NCBI RefSeq assembly: GCF_020595125.1
Contig: NZ_JACNMS010000001.1
Location: 186,001 to 250,000, forward strand
Origin: Jeotgalibacillus aurantiacus
Lineage (GTDB): Bacteria > Bacillota > Bacilli > Bacillales > Jeotgalibacillaceae
Reading direction: 5' to 3'
Length of the DNA: 64,000 nt
Of the stretch, positions 8,056-15,642 are shown in pieces. Under the pieces are notes generated by a model that ran no database searches, had not been told where the DNA came from, and saw only the letters and a program-made list of their open reading frames with translations. The position numbers and the translations under genes were made by a program. The stretch's first letter is position 1. Every line of letters starts with the position of its first letter.

Positions 8056-9201
8056 TCATTCTCCAAAAAGGCTGCTAAAATACCAACTCTGTCCCGCACT
8101 CACAAAATTGACCTTACCATCCTTATCAAGAAATTCCACATAATAAGGAAAGCCATCATAGACAAATCTTGAGTAATGCATTTCGCCTGACATATCCGTT
8201 AATTTGGTGTAAATTTGAATGTCTTCCCCAATCACACTCTCCAGTTGCTCCACAGTAAGGTCATCATTCCCATTTAGCAGGACATGAGTAATGATCTCGT
8301 TATCACTTCTGTAGAGAAGCGTAAACCCATCGTAAAAACGTGCCGAACTGCCAGTTACATATCCTTTTTCCCCCTCACCTGCTTTTTCAATTGCTGTTTC
8401 AAGTGAGTCTCCTAAAAGAATACCTGTCTGAAAAAATGCTGAGAATAAATTTTTGAATCCTTCATTATTTGTCAAAGTTTTACCATCAAATAAATTGATC
8501 TCATCACTGATGTTTGCCAACTGATCGCCCTGTAGCACGTAGCTTGTATCCGGCACTTCGTTATCATTCAATAAAATATCCAGACTGTCTTCCGTTACTC
8601 GATAGTCTGCTTGCTTCCCACCTGTGTCAATTCCCTCAAATCGATAAGCTTCTATTACTTTAAAAGCACTATCCTGATCTGAAAAACGAAGAAGTCTGAA
8701 TGTATCTCCTGCTGCATCCATTTCGCCCTCATAGACAGTCGTCACCGCTGCCATTTGTCCGACAGTATCGTTTACCATTATTCCACTGAACCCTGTCGCC
8801 TCGACCTCATCAACGTATACAACTTCCCACTCACTGCCAGTCATTGCCCCTACCAGTAAATGTGTAGACGTTCCAATAACCATCTCATCCGTGCCATCCT
8901 GATTAAAATCCACCGCTTCTTCAAAAACAGCCCCACCATCAGCTGTCCACTTTGAATGCCACGCTGTAGACTCTTCAGGTACAACTGCTTCATCTGCTTT
9001 TGAAACTTCAATGCCAGTTTCCTTCGAAACATTAGATTCATCCGAACTATCATTTCCTTTCGAAGCATCCACTTTTTTCGTTTCATTCACCTCCTCAACC
9101 TCAGCTGCTTTCACCTCTTCCTTTTCGACCGGCTTAGCCTGATCATCCGAACACGCCGCCAAAGCAAGCGCTGCCGTCATAAACCATACATATCTTTTCA
9201 T
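8056..9201 (-). CDS. Large lipoprotein with a C-terminal DUF4309-like domain
   Basis: A 381-aa protein with signal peptide and lipobox (MKRYVWFMTAALALAACSDD, cysteine 17). A low-complexity Glu/Lys/Val linker (residues about 22-75) is followed by a region with FG-GAP-like calcium-loop features (DFNQDGTDEMVIGTSTHLLV). The C-terminal ~140 residues (GEKGYVTGSSARFYDGFTLL, then LLNGNDDLTVEQLESVIGED) resemble DUF4309 domains of Bacillus exported proteins; that assignment is tentative. Likely displayed on the outer membrane face. Ribosome site AGGAGGC precedes the ATG. Confidence 0.75.
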   Translation of the reverse strand: MKRYVWFMTAALALAACSDDQAKPVEKEEVKAAEVEEVNETKKVDASKGNDSSDESNVSKETGIEVSKADEAVVPEESTAWHSKWTADGGAVFEEAVDFNQDGTDEMVIGTSTHLLVGAMTGSEWEVVYVDEVEATGFSGIMVNDTVGQMAAVTTVYEGEMDAAGDTFRLLRFSDQDSAFKVIEAYRFEGIDTGGKQADYRVTEDSLDILLNDNEVPDTSYVLQGDQLANISDEINLFDGKTLTNNEGFKNLFSAFFQTGILLGDSLETAIEKAGEGEKGYVTGSSARFYDGFTLLYRSDNEIITHVLLNGNDDLTVEQLESVIGEDIQIYTKLTDMSGEMHYSRFVYDGFPYYVEFLDKDGKVNFVSAGQSWYFSSLFGE

Positions 9202-9348
9202 AAAAAATGCCTCCTGAACTCTAGTTGAAATTTTTCTAAATAAAACCTAAAATATAAATAATTACTATCGAAACGTTCCAGTAATATAGACGTAACATAA
9301 TTGTAATAGTTACAACATGTTTCAAAAAAATTCAGGGGGAAAATTCAT

Positions 9349-9421
9349 GGGGACGGAGCGCGTGTTCCTTTTATAAAAAAAGGGACAGTGCACGTGAAAA
9401 GAATCACGCGCTCCGTCCCCC
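9349..9421. repeat. REPIN-like palindrome with compensated arms
   Basis: Left GGGGACGGAGCGCGTGTTCC and right CACGCGCTCCGTCCCC. The inner arm bases differ from the usual GCGGGTG/CACCCGC but change together (GCGCGTG/CACGCGC), which indicates that pairing is maintained. Confidence 0.85.
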
Positions 9422-9438
9422 CTCAAAAGGAGTATCAT

Positions 9439-9942
9439 ATGAAAAAATCAGTCCGAATTGTATTGAGTATTTCACTAGTGTTAAACGTCTTTTTTGCTTA
9501 CAAGTGGTATGAACAAAGTCAATCTGTCAAAAATATTTATTATGATGTACTTAACAAAACGATTCGTGTTTCGTCTTTTTTAACGAATGAGAATCCTGAT
9601 TTGGAGGAGAATAAAGATATCCTGTTTCGTTACTTTTCAGAGGCAACACACTCAGTGGAGATTGCAATAGGGATGGATCAGAATGGAGAAAATGTGCCTG
9701 TAAGTTATGACGAAGCTTATGAAATGAAGTCTTTTAACGAGGTACTTGAAATAAAATACCTTCCCTTTTTCGAAAGGATCAAGCATTCTGATGAACCACC
9801 CTCTCAGGAAGACATAGAGATTTATAACGAACTTATTTCCAAGCTTGAAAAAGCCGATTTTCCAAACTCCCTGATCACCGATGACCTTTGGGATGACTAT
9901 ATGAAAGCAGTCAGGGAATTCGTAGATTTGGAGGGAAGATAA
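9439..9942 (+). CDS. Membrane-anchored hypothetical protein
   Basis: A 167-aa protein starting at the ATG at 9439, seven bases after AAAAGGAG; an upstream in-frame ATG at 9388 lies inside the REPIN-like palindrome and is rejected. One N-terminal membrane segment (residues about 5-22, VRIVLSISLVLNVFFAYKWY) precedes an acidic helical domain. Function not recognised. Confidence 0.65.
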   Translation: MKKSVRIVLSISLVLNVFFAYKWYEQSQSVKNIYYDVLNKTIRVSSFLTNENPDLEENKDILFRYFSEATHSVEIAIGMDQNGENVPVSYDEAYEMKSFNEVLEIKYLPFFERIKHSDEPPSQEDIEIYNELISKLEKADFPNSLITDDLWDDYMKAVREFVDLEGR

Positions 9943-9948
9943 GAAGCA

Positions 9949-10050
9949 GGGGGACGGAGCGGGCGTTCCTTTTTAGCAGACCTGTCCCCTCTTAATTAAC
10001 AATTTCAATGGGGACAGAGCAAAGCAAAAAGAACACCAGCTCCGTCCCCC
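9949..10050. repeat. REPIN-like palindrome, long form
   Basis: Left GGGGGACGGAGCGGGCGTTCC, right GAACACCAGCTCCGTCCCCC, with the extended centre also seen at 7951 (TTAACAATTTCAATGGGGAC). It fills the gap between the convergent stops at 9942 and 10050. Confidence 0.85.
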
Positions 10051-10562
10051 TAGAACATAATTGGCATTAAATCCGCCTTCAAAAACAAAGGGTGCCTTGG
10101 ATGCTTTCCATTCTTTGTTTTCTTTATGCAGTGTGGGTCAGAATCTTTAAAGAGCCTGAGTATTTCTCTATTACGATTTAAGATACTTCCGTGTTTTTCT
10201 CCCCATGCAAGGATGGTAAGGTCTGAATGTTGAATTTCGCGCATGATGTAACGGTCATTTTCAGGGCCGACCGGGTCCTCATGCAGTTTTAAGTTGCTCG
10301 GGTCTGTTGAAATCAACGCAAACAAATTCACAACAGAAAAGCCTCCATAGCCCCAATTACGCGCAAATGTAGCGCACCGATCAAGTGTAGGATCACAAAT
10401 TTTCTGATCAGCGACACTTGGATTCAGCATCACAAACATTACTGATCCGGCTTGCTCATTCCATCTACACTTTAAAAGGTACCTATACTTTCTGCTTTGT
10501 TCATCATTCGTATCAAAGATTGCTTCAACAACTTCATCACTTCTCCATAACCTGTTTGGCAT
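10050..10562 (-). CDS. DUF1643-domain protein
   Basis: A 170-aa soluble protein. It matches the DUF1643 family along its whole length: YRYLLKCRWN, then VMFVMLNPSVADQKICDPTL, DRCATFARNWGYGGFSVVNL and FALISTDP, and a C-terminal HPLFLKADLMPI. Members are widespread in bacteria and phages, and their biochemical role is not established. It follows the same minus orientation as the helicase upstream but is separated from it by half a REPIN-like element. Confidence 0.88.
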   Translation of the reverse strand: MPNRLWRSDEVVEAIFDTNDEQSRKYRYLLKCRWNEQAGSVMFVMLNPSVADQKICDPTLDRCATFARNWGYGGFSVVNLFALISTDPSNLKLHEDPVGPENDRYIMREIQHSDLTILAWGEKHGSILNRNREILRLFKDSDPHCIKKTKNGKHPRHPLFLKADLMPIMF

Positions 10563-10590
10563 ATAACCTCATCCCCTTTTTATAAGTTCC

Positions 10591-10631
10591 AGGGACAGAG
10601 CTCTTCAAAAAGAACACCCGCTCCGTCCCCC
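10591..10631. repeat. REPIN-like element, half copy
   Basis: Only the central AGGGACAGAGC and the right arm AACACCCGCTCCGTCCCCC remain; the usual left arm is missing. It abuts the helicase stop at 10631. Confidence 0.75.
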
Positions 10632-12745
10632 TATTTCCCATCCATTACCGCTTTATCAATCAACTCCGATAAAGGATCCACTTCGACAATAAGTAAGCTA
10701 TACAAAGCTCGTGTTAAGACCATGTAGAGCAGTTTTGAGAAGTATTGGTTGTTTGGATAGTCGATGTCTGATGGGTTGTAGACGATGACGTGGTTGAATT
10801 CCAGGCCTTTTACTTGGTGGGCTGGGATGATTGTAATGTTGGCATCGTCCAGACTTGTTTCGTTTTTTGTGATGACTTTTGTTTTGAATTTTCCTATTTT
10901 ATTTACTACATTTTTTATGGTTTCCGCTTCTTGTACTGAATTGGTGATGATCGCCACTGATTCTTTGTTTTTGTTCCACTTTTCCAAATATTCTTGAGAG
11001 ATTTGTTTCCAATTAAATGTTAAAGATTCATCTAAATCAAATTGGACGTGAACTGGCTTTACTCCTGTCTCTAACACACCAACACCTTTAAACTCAGGAT
11101 CGATTAGGCAGCTGGTGGCAAGATCCATAATTTCTTTAGATGAGCGATAATTATAATCGAGTCTGATAAGTTCCGAATCAAAAATGGATGTGATGTGATC
11201 CCATGAATCCAATCCCCGCTGAAGATAGATTTGCTGATTTAAATCCCCTACAATTGTAAAGCTCGCGTTTTTATAGATCTTCTTTAAAATCACGTACTGT
11301 ATATAATTTAAATCCTGGGCTTCGTCAATAAAAACATGATTATAGTCTGATCGCACAGATACAGAATCAATTAAATGTGATAAATAAACAAGCGCTGGTA
11401 TGTCCTCTTCGAACCATTTTTCCTGCTGATGATTTAATCGGTCCAGCTCAGTGCCGCCAAACATATTTGACGTCTTTAAAAAGCTCTTATAAACCTTATC
11501 AGTTTTCGTTTTATGATTTCTGAATTCGATTGTGAAGAGCTGTGAAATCATCGCTGCTTTTTCTTTATCTATTTGATGAAGAATTTGATCAACATATTGT
11601 ATGGTTCGATCAATCATCATATTAAACGAAACACCCTCAAGCTTTTGAAAAATATTCATCATCAGCTTCTCAGATAAAACAGGATGTATGTGTGCGTAAC
11701 TCTTTTTAAATATTTGCAATTTCAGCGAATTGACATAGCTTTCGATTGATTCTATATAGGCTAATGACCCTTTATGCATAAACCATTTCGCATAAAGATT
11801 CCGCTTTGTTTCATCTAATGTACTGGTAAAATGATAAGTCAAATCGTCTTTAATTTTTGACTCCGCAATCTTTATTCCTTTTGGAGAAAGGTTGAAAAAC
11901 AGATCCTGTACAGAGGTGAACTCAACTTTATTTAGGTTTAAATTAGGAACAAGGTTTTTGATATAATCGAGAAATAAATTGTTCGGGCAAACGGCTAGGA
12001 TTTTTGATTGACGATTATTTTTCTCAAGCTGGTAAATCAGGTATGACAGCCTTTGCAGCCCCATCGTTGTTTTTCCTGACCCCGATACTCCCTGAACCAA
12101 AACATTTTGATTGCCGGGTGTTCTAATGATTTCATTCTGCATTTGATCGATGGTTTCAAAAACAGGCATCAGTTTTTTTGCATTCCTGTTTACCAGATGA
12201 TTTTGAAGGAAGTCACTGGATATGTAATGATTAAACGCTTTAAGTAAATCTGATTGCTTTGAATCTAAATGCAGGATTTCAAAATCACTGAAATCAATCA
12301 AACACCCATTTTGTATATTGAAATTTCGAATATTGAGCAGTTTAATATTCCTACCGTCCTTCATTTCAAAGTTCGGAATTTTTTTATAAAAAAGATCCCC
12401 ATACTCAGAAGCCCATGAAATAACTAAATTTCGCTCATTGTGATAAATGTCTGCCTCACCGATATAATACTCCTGTTTAATATCTCCTTCTTCTACATAA
12501 ATCTTTCCGAAATAAGGCTGATCTTTTAAACTCTCAAGACGTTTGATTTTTTGAGGAAATGTTTTCTTTGCTTCAAGCGCTTTCATTTTCTTGACCTCAA
12601 AATCCCAGCTATTAAACAGATCGCCTACAGCATAAACATTTGGACTTTGCTCTTCATACTCTTTATTCAAATCATTAATACTCTCAACCAAGGCACTCGA
12701 AACCTTATCAAAATAATCCTGTTCAAGCTGCAGCTGACCATCCAA
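10631..12745 (-). CDS. helD: HelD-like superfamily 1 helicase
   Basis: A ~704-aa UvrD/Rep-type motor resembling HelD, which releases stalled RNA polymerase. Features: N-terminal charged helical region, Walker A VLVQGVSGSGKTTMGLQRL (residues about 222-240), Walker B VFIDEAQDLNYIQY, motif III GDLNQQIYLQRG, motif IV-like RLDYNYRSSKEI, and C-terminal HQVKGLEFNHVIVYNP with LLYMVLTRALYSLLIV. Length is slightly below typical HelD (~770). The start is uncertain: no ATG is near. A TTG at 12745 follows AGAGGTGAGACTA, while a TTG at 12763 has no visible ribosome site. It appears to be transcribed alone. A specialised HelD paralogue or a defence helicase is the alternative. Confidence 0.8.
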   Translation of the reverse strand: MDGQLQLEQDYFDKVSSALVESINDLNKEYEEQSPNVYAVGDLFNSWDFEVKKMKALEAKKTFPQKIKRLESLKDQPYFGKIYVEEGDIKQEYYIGEADIYHNERNLVISWASEYGDLFYKKIPNFEMKDGRNIKLLNIRNFNIQNGCLIDFSDFEILHLDSKQSDLLKAFNHYISSDFLQNHLVNRNAKKLMPVFETIDQMQNEIIRTPGNQNVLVQGVSGSGKTTMGLQRLSYLIYQLEKNNRQSKILAVCPNNLFLDYIKNLVPNLNLNKVEFTSVQDLFFNLSPKGIKIAESKIKDDLTYHFTSTLDETKRNLYAKWFMHKGSLAYIESIESYVNSLKLQIFKKSYAHIHPVLSEKLMMNIFQKLEGVSFNMMIDRTIQYVDQILHQIDKEKAAMISQLFTIEFRNHKTKTDKVYKSFLKTSNMFGGTELDRLNHQQEKWFEEDIPALVYLSHLIDSVSVRSDYNHVFIDEAQDLNYIQYVILKKIYKNASFTIVGDLNQQIYLQRGLDSWDHITSIFDSELIRLDYNYRSSKEIMDLATSCLIDPEFKGVGVLETGVKPVHVQFDLDESLTFNWKQISQEYLEKWNKNKESVAIITNSVQEAETIKNVVNKIGKFKTKVITKNETSLDDANITIIPAHQVKGLEFNHVIVYNPSDIDYPNNQYFSKLLYMVLTRALYSLLIVEVDPLSELIDKAVMDGK

Positions 12746-12857
12746 TAGTCTCACCTCTATCAAGAAAATTACATGTTATATAGACTATTATACACATAAA
12801 AATGAGAACTTGACGGTGTTAATGAATTTTTTTCCAAAGAAAAACTGAATATAAAAA

Positions 12858-12901
12858 CTCTATCACCAATTAGATTCGTTGATCTAACTCAGGTGATAGA
12901 G
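12858..12901 (-). terminator. Nested-hairpin terminator
   Basis: A perfect 10-bp outer stem (CTCTATCACC / GGTGATAGAG) encloses an inner stem TTAGAT / ATCTAA. On the minus strand it is followed by TTTTTAT. It lies just after the minus-strand stop at 12912. Confidence 0.8.
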
Positions 12902-12911
12902 CTGAATTTGT

Positions 12912-13226
12912 TTACTTCTTATAATTTGGCGCCATTTTTAATACATCGATTATAAACTTAGCGAATTCTTCATTATTTAACCAGTCAATTTTTTCATCAA
13001 ATTGCGGAACTGCGTGATCAAATAAATATTCCCAATCGTAATTGATTTCAGCAAGGTCATTCGAGTTCGCAATTTCCATCCTGTTTTCTCTCATTAAAAT
13101 CCTATATTTATAGGGCCATAAAGGAGCGCCTACTTTATGCTCCTGCATAATAAAGTGTTCAGACTGCTTGATATTCTTCCACCAACTTAATCCTCCAAGT
13201 GTTGAAATAGGTTTTCTGAATGCCAT
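12912..13226 (-). CDS. Hypothetical soluble protein
   Basis: A 104-aa protein with an excellent ribosome site (AGGAGGAAAACTAA before ATG) and its own terminator, which support a real gene. Tryptophan-rich (LSWWKN, PLWPYKYRIL, YDWEYLF, DWLNN), with no membrane segment. Family not recognised. Confidence 0.65.
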   Translation of the reverse strand: MAFRKPISTLGGLSWWKNIKQSEHFIMQEHKVGAPLWPYKYRILMRENRMEIANSNDLAEINYDWEYLFDHAVPQFDEKIDWLNNEEFAKFIIDVLKMAPNYKK

Positions 13227-13247
13227 TTAGTTTTCCTCCTAGTGTTT

Positions 13248-13321
13248 GGGGGTCGGAGCGCCTGTTCCTTTTTAGACAATAGGGACAGAGCCCGTAAAAA
13301 GGAACACCCGCTCCGTCCCCC
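13248..13321. repeat. REPIN-like palindrome
   Basis: Left GGGGGTCGGAGCGCCTGTTCC, right GGAACACCCGCTCCGTCCCCC, centre AGGGACAGAGCCCG. It sits between minus-strand genes, immediately after the stop at 13328. Confidence 0.85.
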
Positions 13322-13327
13322 ATTATT

Positions 13328-13981
13328 TTAACCTACCTTCTTCCGTTCCTCCTGCCATCTAACAATCTTATTTTCGACCCAATCTATATTGTGACACTTG
13401 ATCTTAAAGTCTTCTGCCTGAGCTAGTGCATTTTTTGTATAACCTGAGGTTGTGATAAATGTTGCCAGTATGCATTTATGGTTACGTTTTGCTGCATGCA
13501 GCTCTCTGATTTTTTCGACTCCAATTCGATTTCCTGAACCTATGTAATGTTTTATTTGGATTGCTTCCTGGGCTTTGTCACGTGGGTGATAGATGATCAG
13601 ATCCACACCACCATCTGCACCTTTTCCTGTTTCTCTTGGTTTATATCCTTTTGCTTCATAATAAAGAAAACATAGTCTCTCAAATTCTCTCCATGAGAGG
13701 TTCTCTAACTTTGAAGCAATAATCTCACGGTCGGACCTCAATTGATTGGTTGATTGTTTTTGTTGTGATCTTGATGAACTTCCCGATCTTTTCCGGTTCG
13801 ATTTTTCTTTAGCAGGAAGAATAGAATAAACAATTCTATCTACAAAAGGAGTAGACAAAATTAACCCCATCAAAAGATAGATATTACTGCTATCTAATAT
13901 AATCCAATAAACATATAACCCTACCAATAAATAAATCATCGATATTGTATTTGATATATTTTTTCTTTGTTTCTTTAACAT
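13328..13981 (-). CDS. Membrane-anchored Mrr-type restriction endonuclease
   Basis: A 217-aa protein. Two N-terminal hydrophobic segments (residues about 12-30 and 33-52) anchor it; a Ser/Lys-rich linker follows; the C-terminal ~120 residues are an Mrr-cat nuclease domain. Visible motifs: LSWREFERLCFLYYEAKGYK, GKGADGGVDLIIYHP (catalytic Asp), EAIQIKHY (the QxK of the PD-(D/E)xK fold), and TTSGYTKNALAQAEDF. Family members cleave modified or foreign DNA. Two membrane helices before an Mrr domain are a known layout. It lies beside an ankyrin-like and a GIY-YIG gene, suggesting a small nuclease-rich accessory patch. Confidence 0.85.
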   Translation of the reverse strand: MLKKQRKNISNTISMIYLLVGLYVYWIILDSSNIYLLMGLILSTPFVDRIVYSILPAKEKSNRKRSGSSSRSQQKQSTNQLRSDREIIASKLENLSWREFERLCFLYYEAKGYKPRETGKGADGGVDLIIYHPRDKAQEAIQIKHYIGSGNRIGVEKIRELHAAKRNHKCILATFITTSGYTKNALAQAEDFKIKCHNIDWVENKIVRWQEERKKVG

Positions 13982-14029
13982 AATGTATCCTTTCCATCCA
14001 TTCCTGATTTATTCAGACCATGCATAACC

Positions 14030-14458
14030 CTATGCAGTTGCGCCGCGCTCATATTCTAGGATGACTTCAAGGTATGTTCCCTGCTTAATTAAATCTATGA
14101 TTTCATAATTTCTTACCAGATGAGCTACTTTTACTTCCCGAGCCGTGACAGCTGCTCCGTATTTTATTAAATAGGCTAAAATATATTTATTTTCTTTCAG
14201 AATGGCTAACTCCACGGCAGATTCTCCCGATACGGTACGGGGATTCACAGGGCACAAATCATTTTTCAGGCAATATTTGACCCCTTCAACATTGTCATTC
14301 ACGATATGATCGAGCAGTCTCTCACTGCTAATCACCCGTTCTTTTTCTTTTTCCTTTTTACTTCTATAAATTGTAATGAGAATTCCTAAAATGATGACAA
14401 TTGGCCATTTAAATGTCTCTAAAGTTTGCGAAAACACTTGATATTCATAAAAATTCAA
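14030..14458 (-). CDS. Membrane-anchored ankyrin-repeat-like protein
   Basis: A 142-aa protein with one N-terminal membrane helix (residues about 16-32, KWPIVIILGILITIYRSK) and two or three ankyrin-like units (GVKYCLKNDLCPVN, then SAVELAILKENKYILAYLIK and YGAAVTAREVKVAHLVRN). Such proteins mediate protein contacts. It is 48 bp upstream of the Mrr-type gene on the same strand, so co-transcription is likely. The specific partner is unknown. Confidence 0.65.
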   Translation of the reverse strand: MNFYEYQVFSQTLETFKWPIVIILGILITIYRSKKEKEKERVISSERLLDHIVNDNVEGVKYCLKNDLCPVNPRTVSGESAVELAILKENKYILAYLIKYGAAVTAREVKVAHLVRNYEIIDLIKQGTYLEVILEYERGATA

Positions 14459-14480
14459 GTAAAAACCTCCTTTAAGAATA

Positions 14481-14553
14481 GGGGAACGGAGCGCCTGTTC
14501 ATTTTCAGAAAAAAGGGACAGAGCCCGGCAAAAGGCACACCCGCTCCGTCCCC
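14481..14553. repeat. REPIN-like palindrome
   Basis: Left GGGGAACGGAGCGCCTGTTC, right GGCACACCCGCTCCGTCCCC, centre AAGGGACAGAGCCCGG. Located between minus-strand genes. Confidence 0.85.
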
Positions 14554-14578
14554 TGTTTCCCCCTGTTTCAAGCGCTTC

Positions 14579-15235
14579 TCACCTATTAAACTGCACGTTC
14601 CAACCCGGTGCGTACTTCAAAATAAGGGCTTTTTCCAATGCTTTTACCGTTTGTACATCCTCACTGGAATTCCCTACAACAAGAATTGAAATCTGTGCAT
14701 GATCAGCATTTTCGTTCATTAAACTGCCTGATCTGTGAGTTCTTGCGCTGTCACTGTTTCTGTTATAATCGCGGAGTCTTTTTCTGAACCCTCCATTACT
14801 GTGCTCAATCGCTCGACCAATATATTGAACTTTCCCGTTAACTTCCGCTTTATAAATGCCGATATCTTTGTTATATTTTTGAAGTTGTTCCGTGGAAAGA
14901 TCCCGTAGATTACCCAAACGTCTCCACCTAGATTCCCATTGTTTAAGGGTATAGCCTCCAAATGTCACTTCTCCAGCAGCGTTTACAGTTACCTGCTCAT
15001 TTACTGCACCACCACTATATGCTTTTACCTTTTGCTGCTCCAGGCGTCTTCTTGCCTCCTGAACCTTATTGGCATATTCAGGATCATCCATTCTATTAGA
15101 TTTTGCAGCTTGGTTTAATTGTGATTCATATTGTTTTAGTGTTCGTGCATTCTGCTTTTGTACTTGAGCCTGCTTTTTCATTCCCTCTTCAAGCAAAGCA
15201 GCTCCAATTTGCCCTATAGCCTTCCAAAAACTCAT
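14579..15235 (-). CDS. GIY-YIG-domain protein with coiled-coil N-terminus
   Basis: A 218-aa protein starting at the ATG at 15235 (MSFWKAIGQIGAALLEEGMK), eight bases after AAGGGGGG; longer in-frame reading is not needed. The N-terminal half is a helical, glutamine/lysine-rich coiled coil. The C-terminal half carries a GIY-YIG signature: IGIYKAEVNGKVQYIGRAIE, then GFRKRLRDYNR with the conserved arginine, and a late acidic residue in VKALEKALILKYAPGWNVQF. GIY-YIG domains are single-strand-nicking or double-strand nucleases. Context (Mrr nuclease next door) fits an accessory DNA-cleaving role, but this is inference. Confidence 0.75.
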   Translation of the reverse strand: MSFWKAIGQIGAALLEEGMKKQAQVQKQNARTLKQYESQLNQAAKSNRMDDPEYANKVQEARRRLEQQKVKAYSGGAVNEQVTVNAAGEVTFGGYTLKQWESRWRRLGNLRDLSTEQLQKYNKDIGIYKAEVNGKVQYIGRAIEHSNGGFRKRLRDYNRNSDSARTHRSGSLMNENADHAQISILVVGNSSEDVQTVKALEKALILKYAPGWNVQFNR

Positions 15236-15369
15236 GACATTAACCCCCCTTATTGTATAACTAAGTAGCACTTTATAAATACAAATACCCAATACTATAA
15301 TATCACTAATATGGAATTTACGTGTTATTTTTCGGATCTGTTCTTACCCCTATAAAACCATCCATAAAA

Positions 15370-15405
15370 AAAGACCCTGCAACTGATGAAGTTGTTAGGA
15401 TCTTA
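15370..15405. other. Imperfect hairpin in an otherwise empty gap
   Basis: AAGACCCTGCAACT ... AGTTGTTAGGATCTT can form an imperfect stem followed by T-rich DNA. It lies in the 15293-15642 intergenic stretch, which holds no gene I can support; only this hairpin and a partial REPIN-like element are visible. Confidence 0.35.
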
Positions 15406-15496
15406 CTTTTAAATTTGTCCAGTTCTTGTAGCAATAATTGGTCGAAAGCGTCACCTGTTTTGCGTTGAAACGTCTCCTCTGTCTCATCCTAAACTC

Positions 15497-15537
15497 GGGG
15501 GACACACCTGACAAAAAGGCACACCCGCTCCGTCCCC
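15497..15537. repeat. REPIN-like element, right half only
   Basis: GGGGGACACACCTG followed by GGCACACCCGCTCCGTCCCC; the left palindrome arm is lost. It lies upstream of the SLH-5'-nucleotidase gene. Confidence 0.7.
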
Positions 15538-15642
15538 ATCAAATTTTACAATTTTTACATCCCTTCTCCCTTTATTTCCTATATAATAAAAAAGTGAGTG
15601 TAAAAATCTCGCAATCTATCTATGTTCAAAGGAGAGAGTCTA

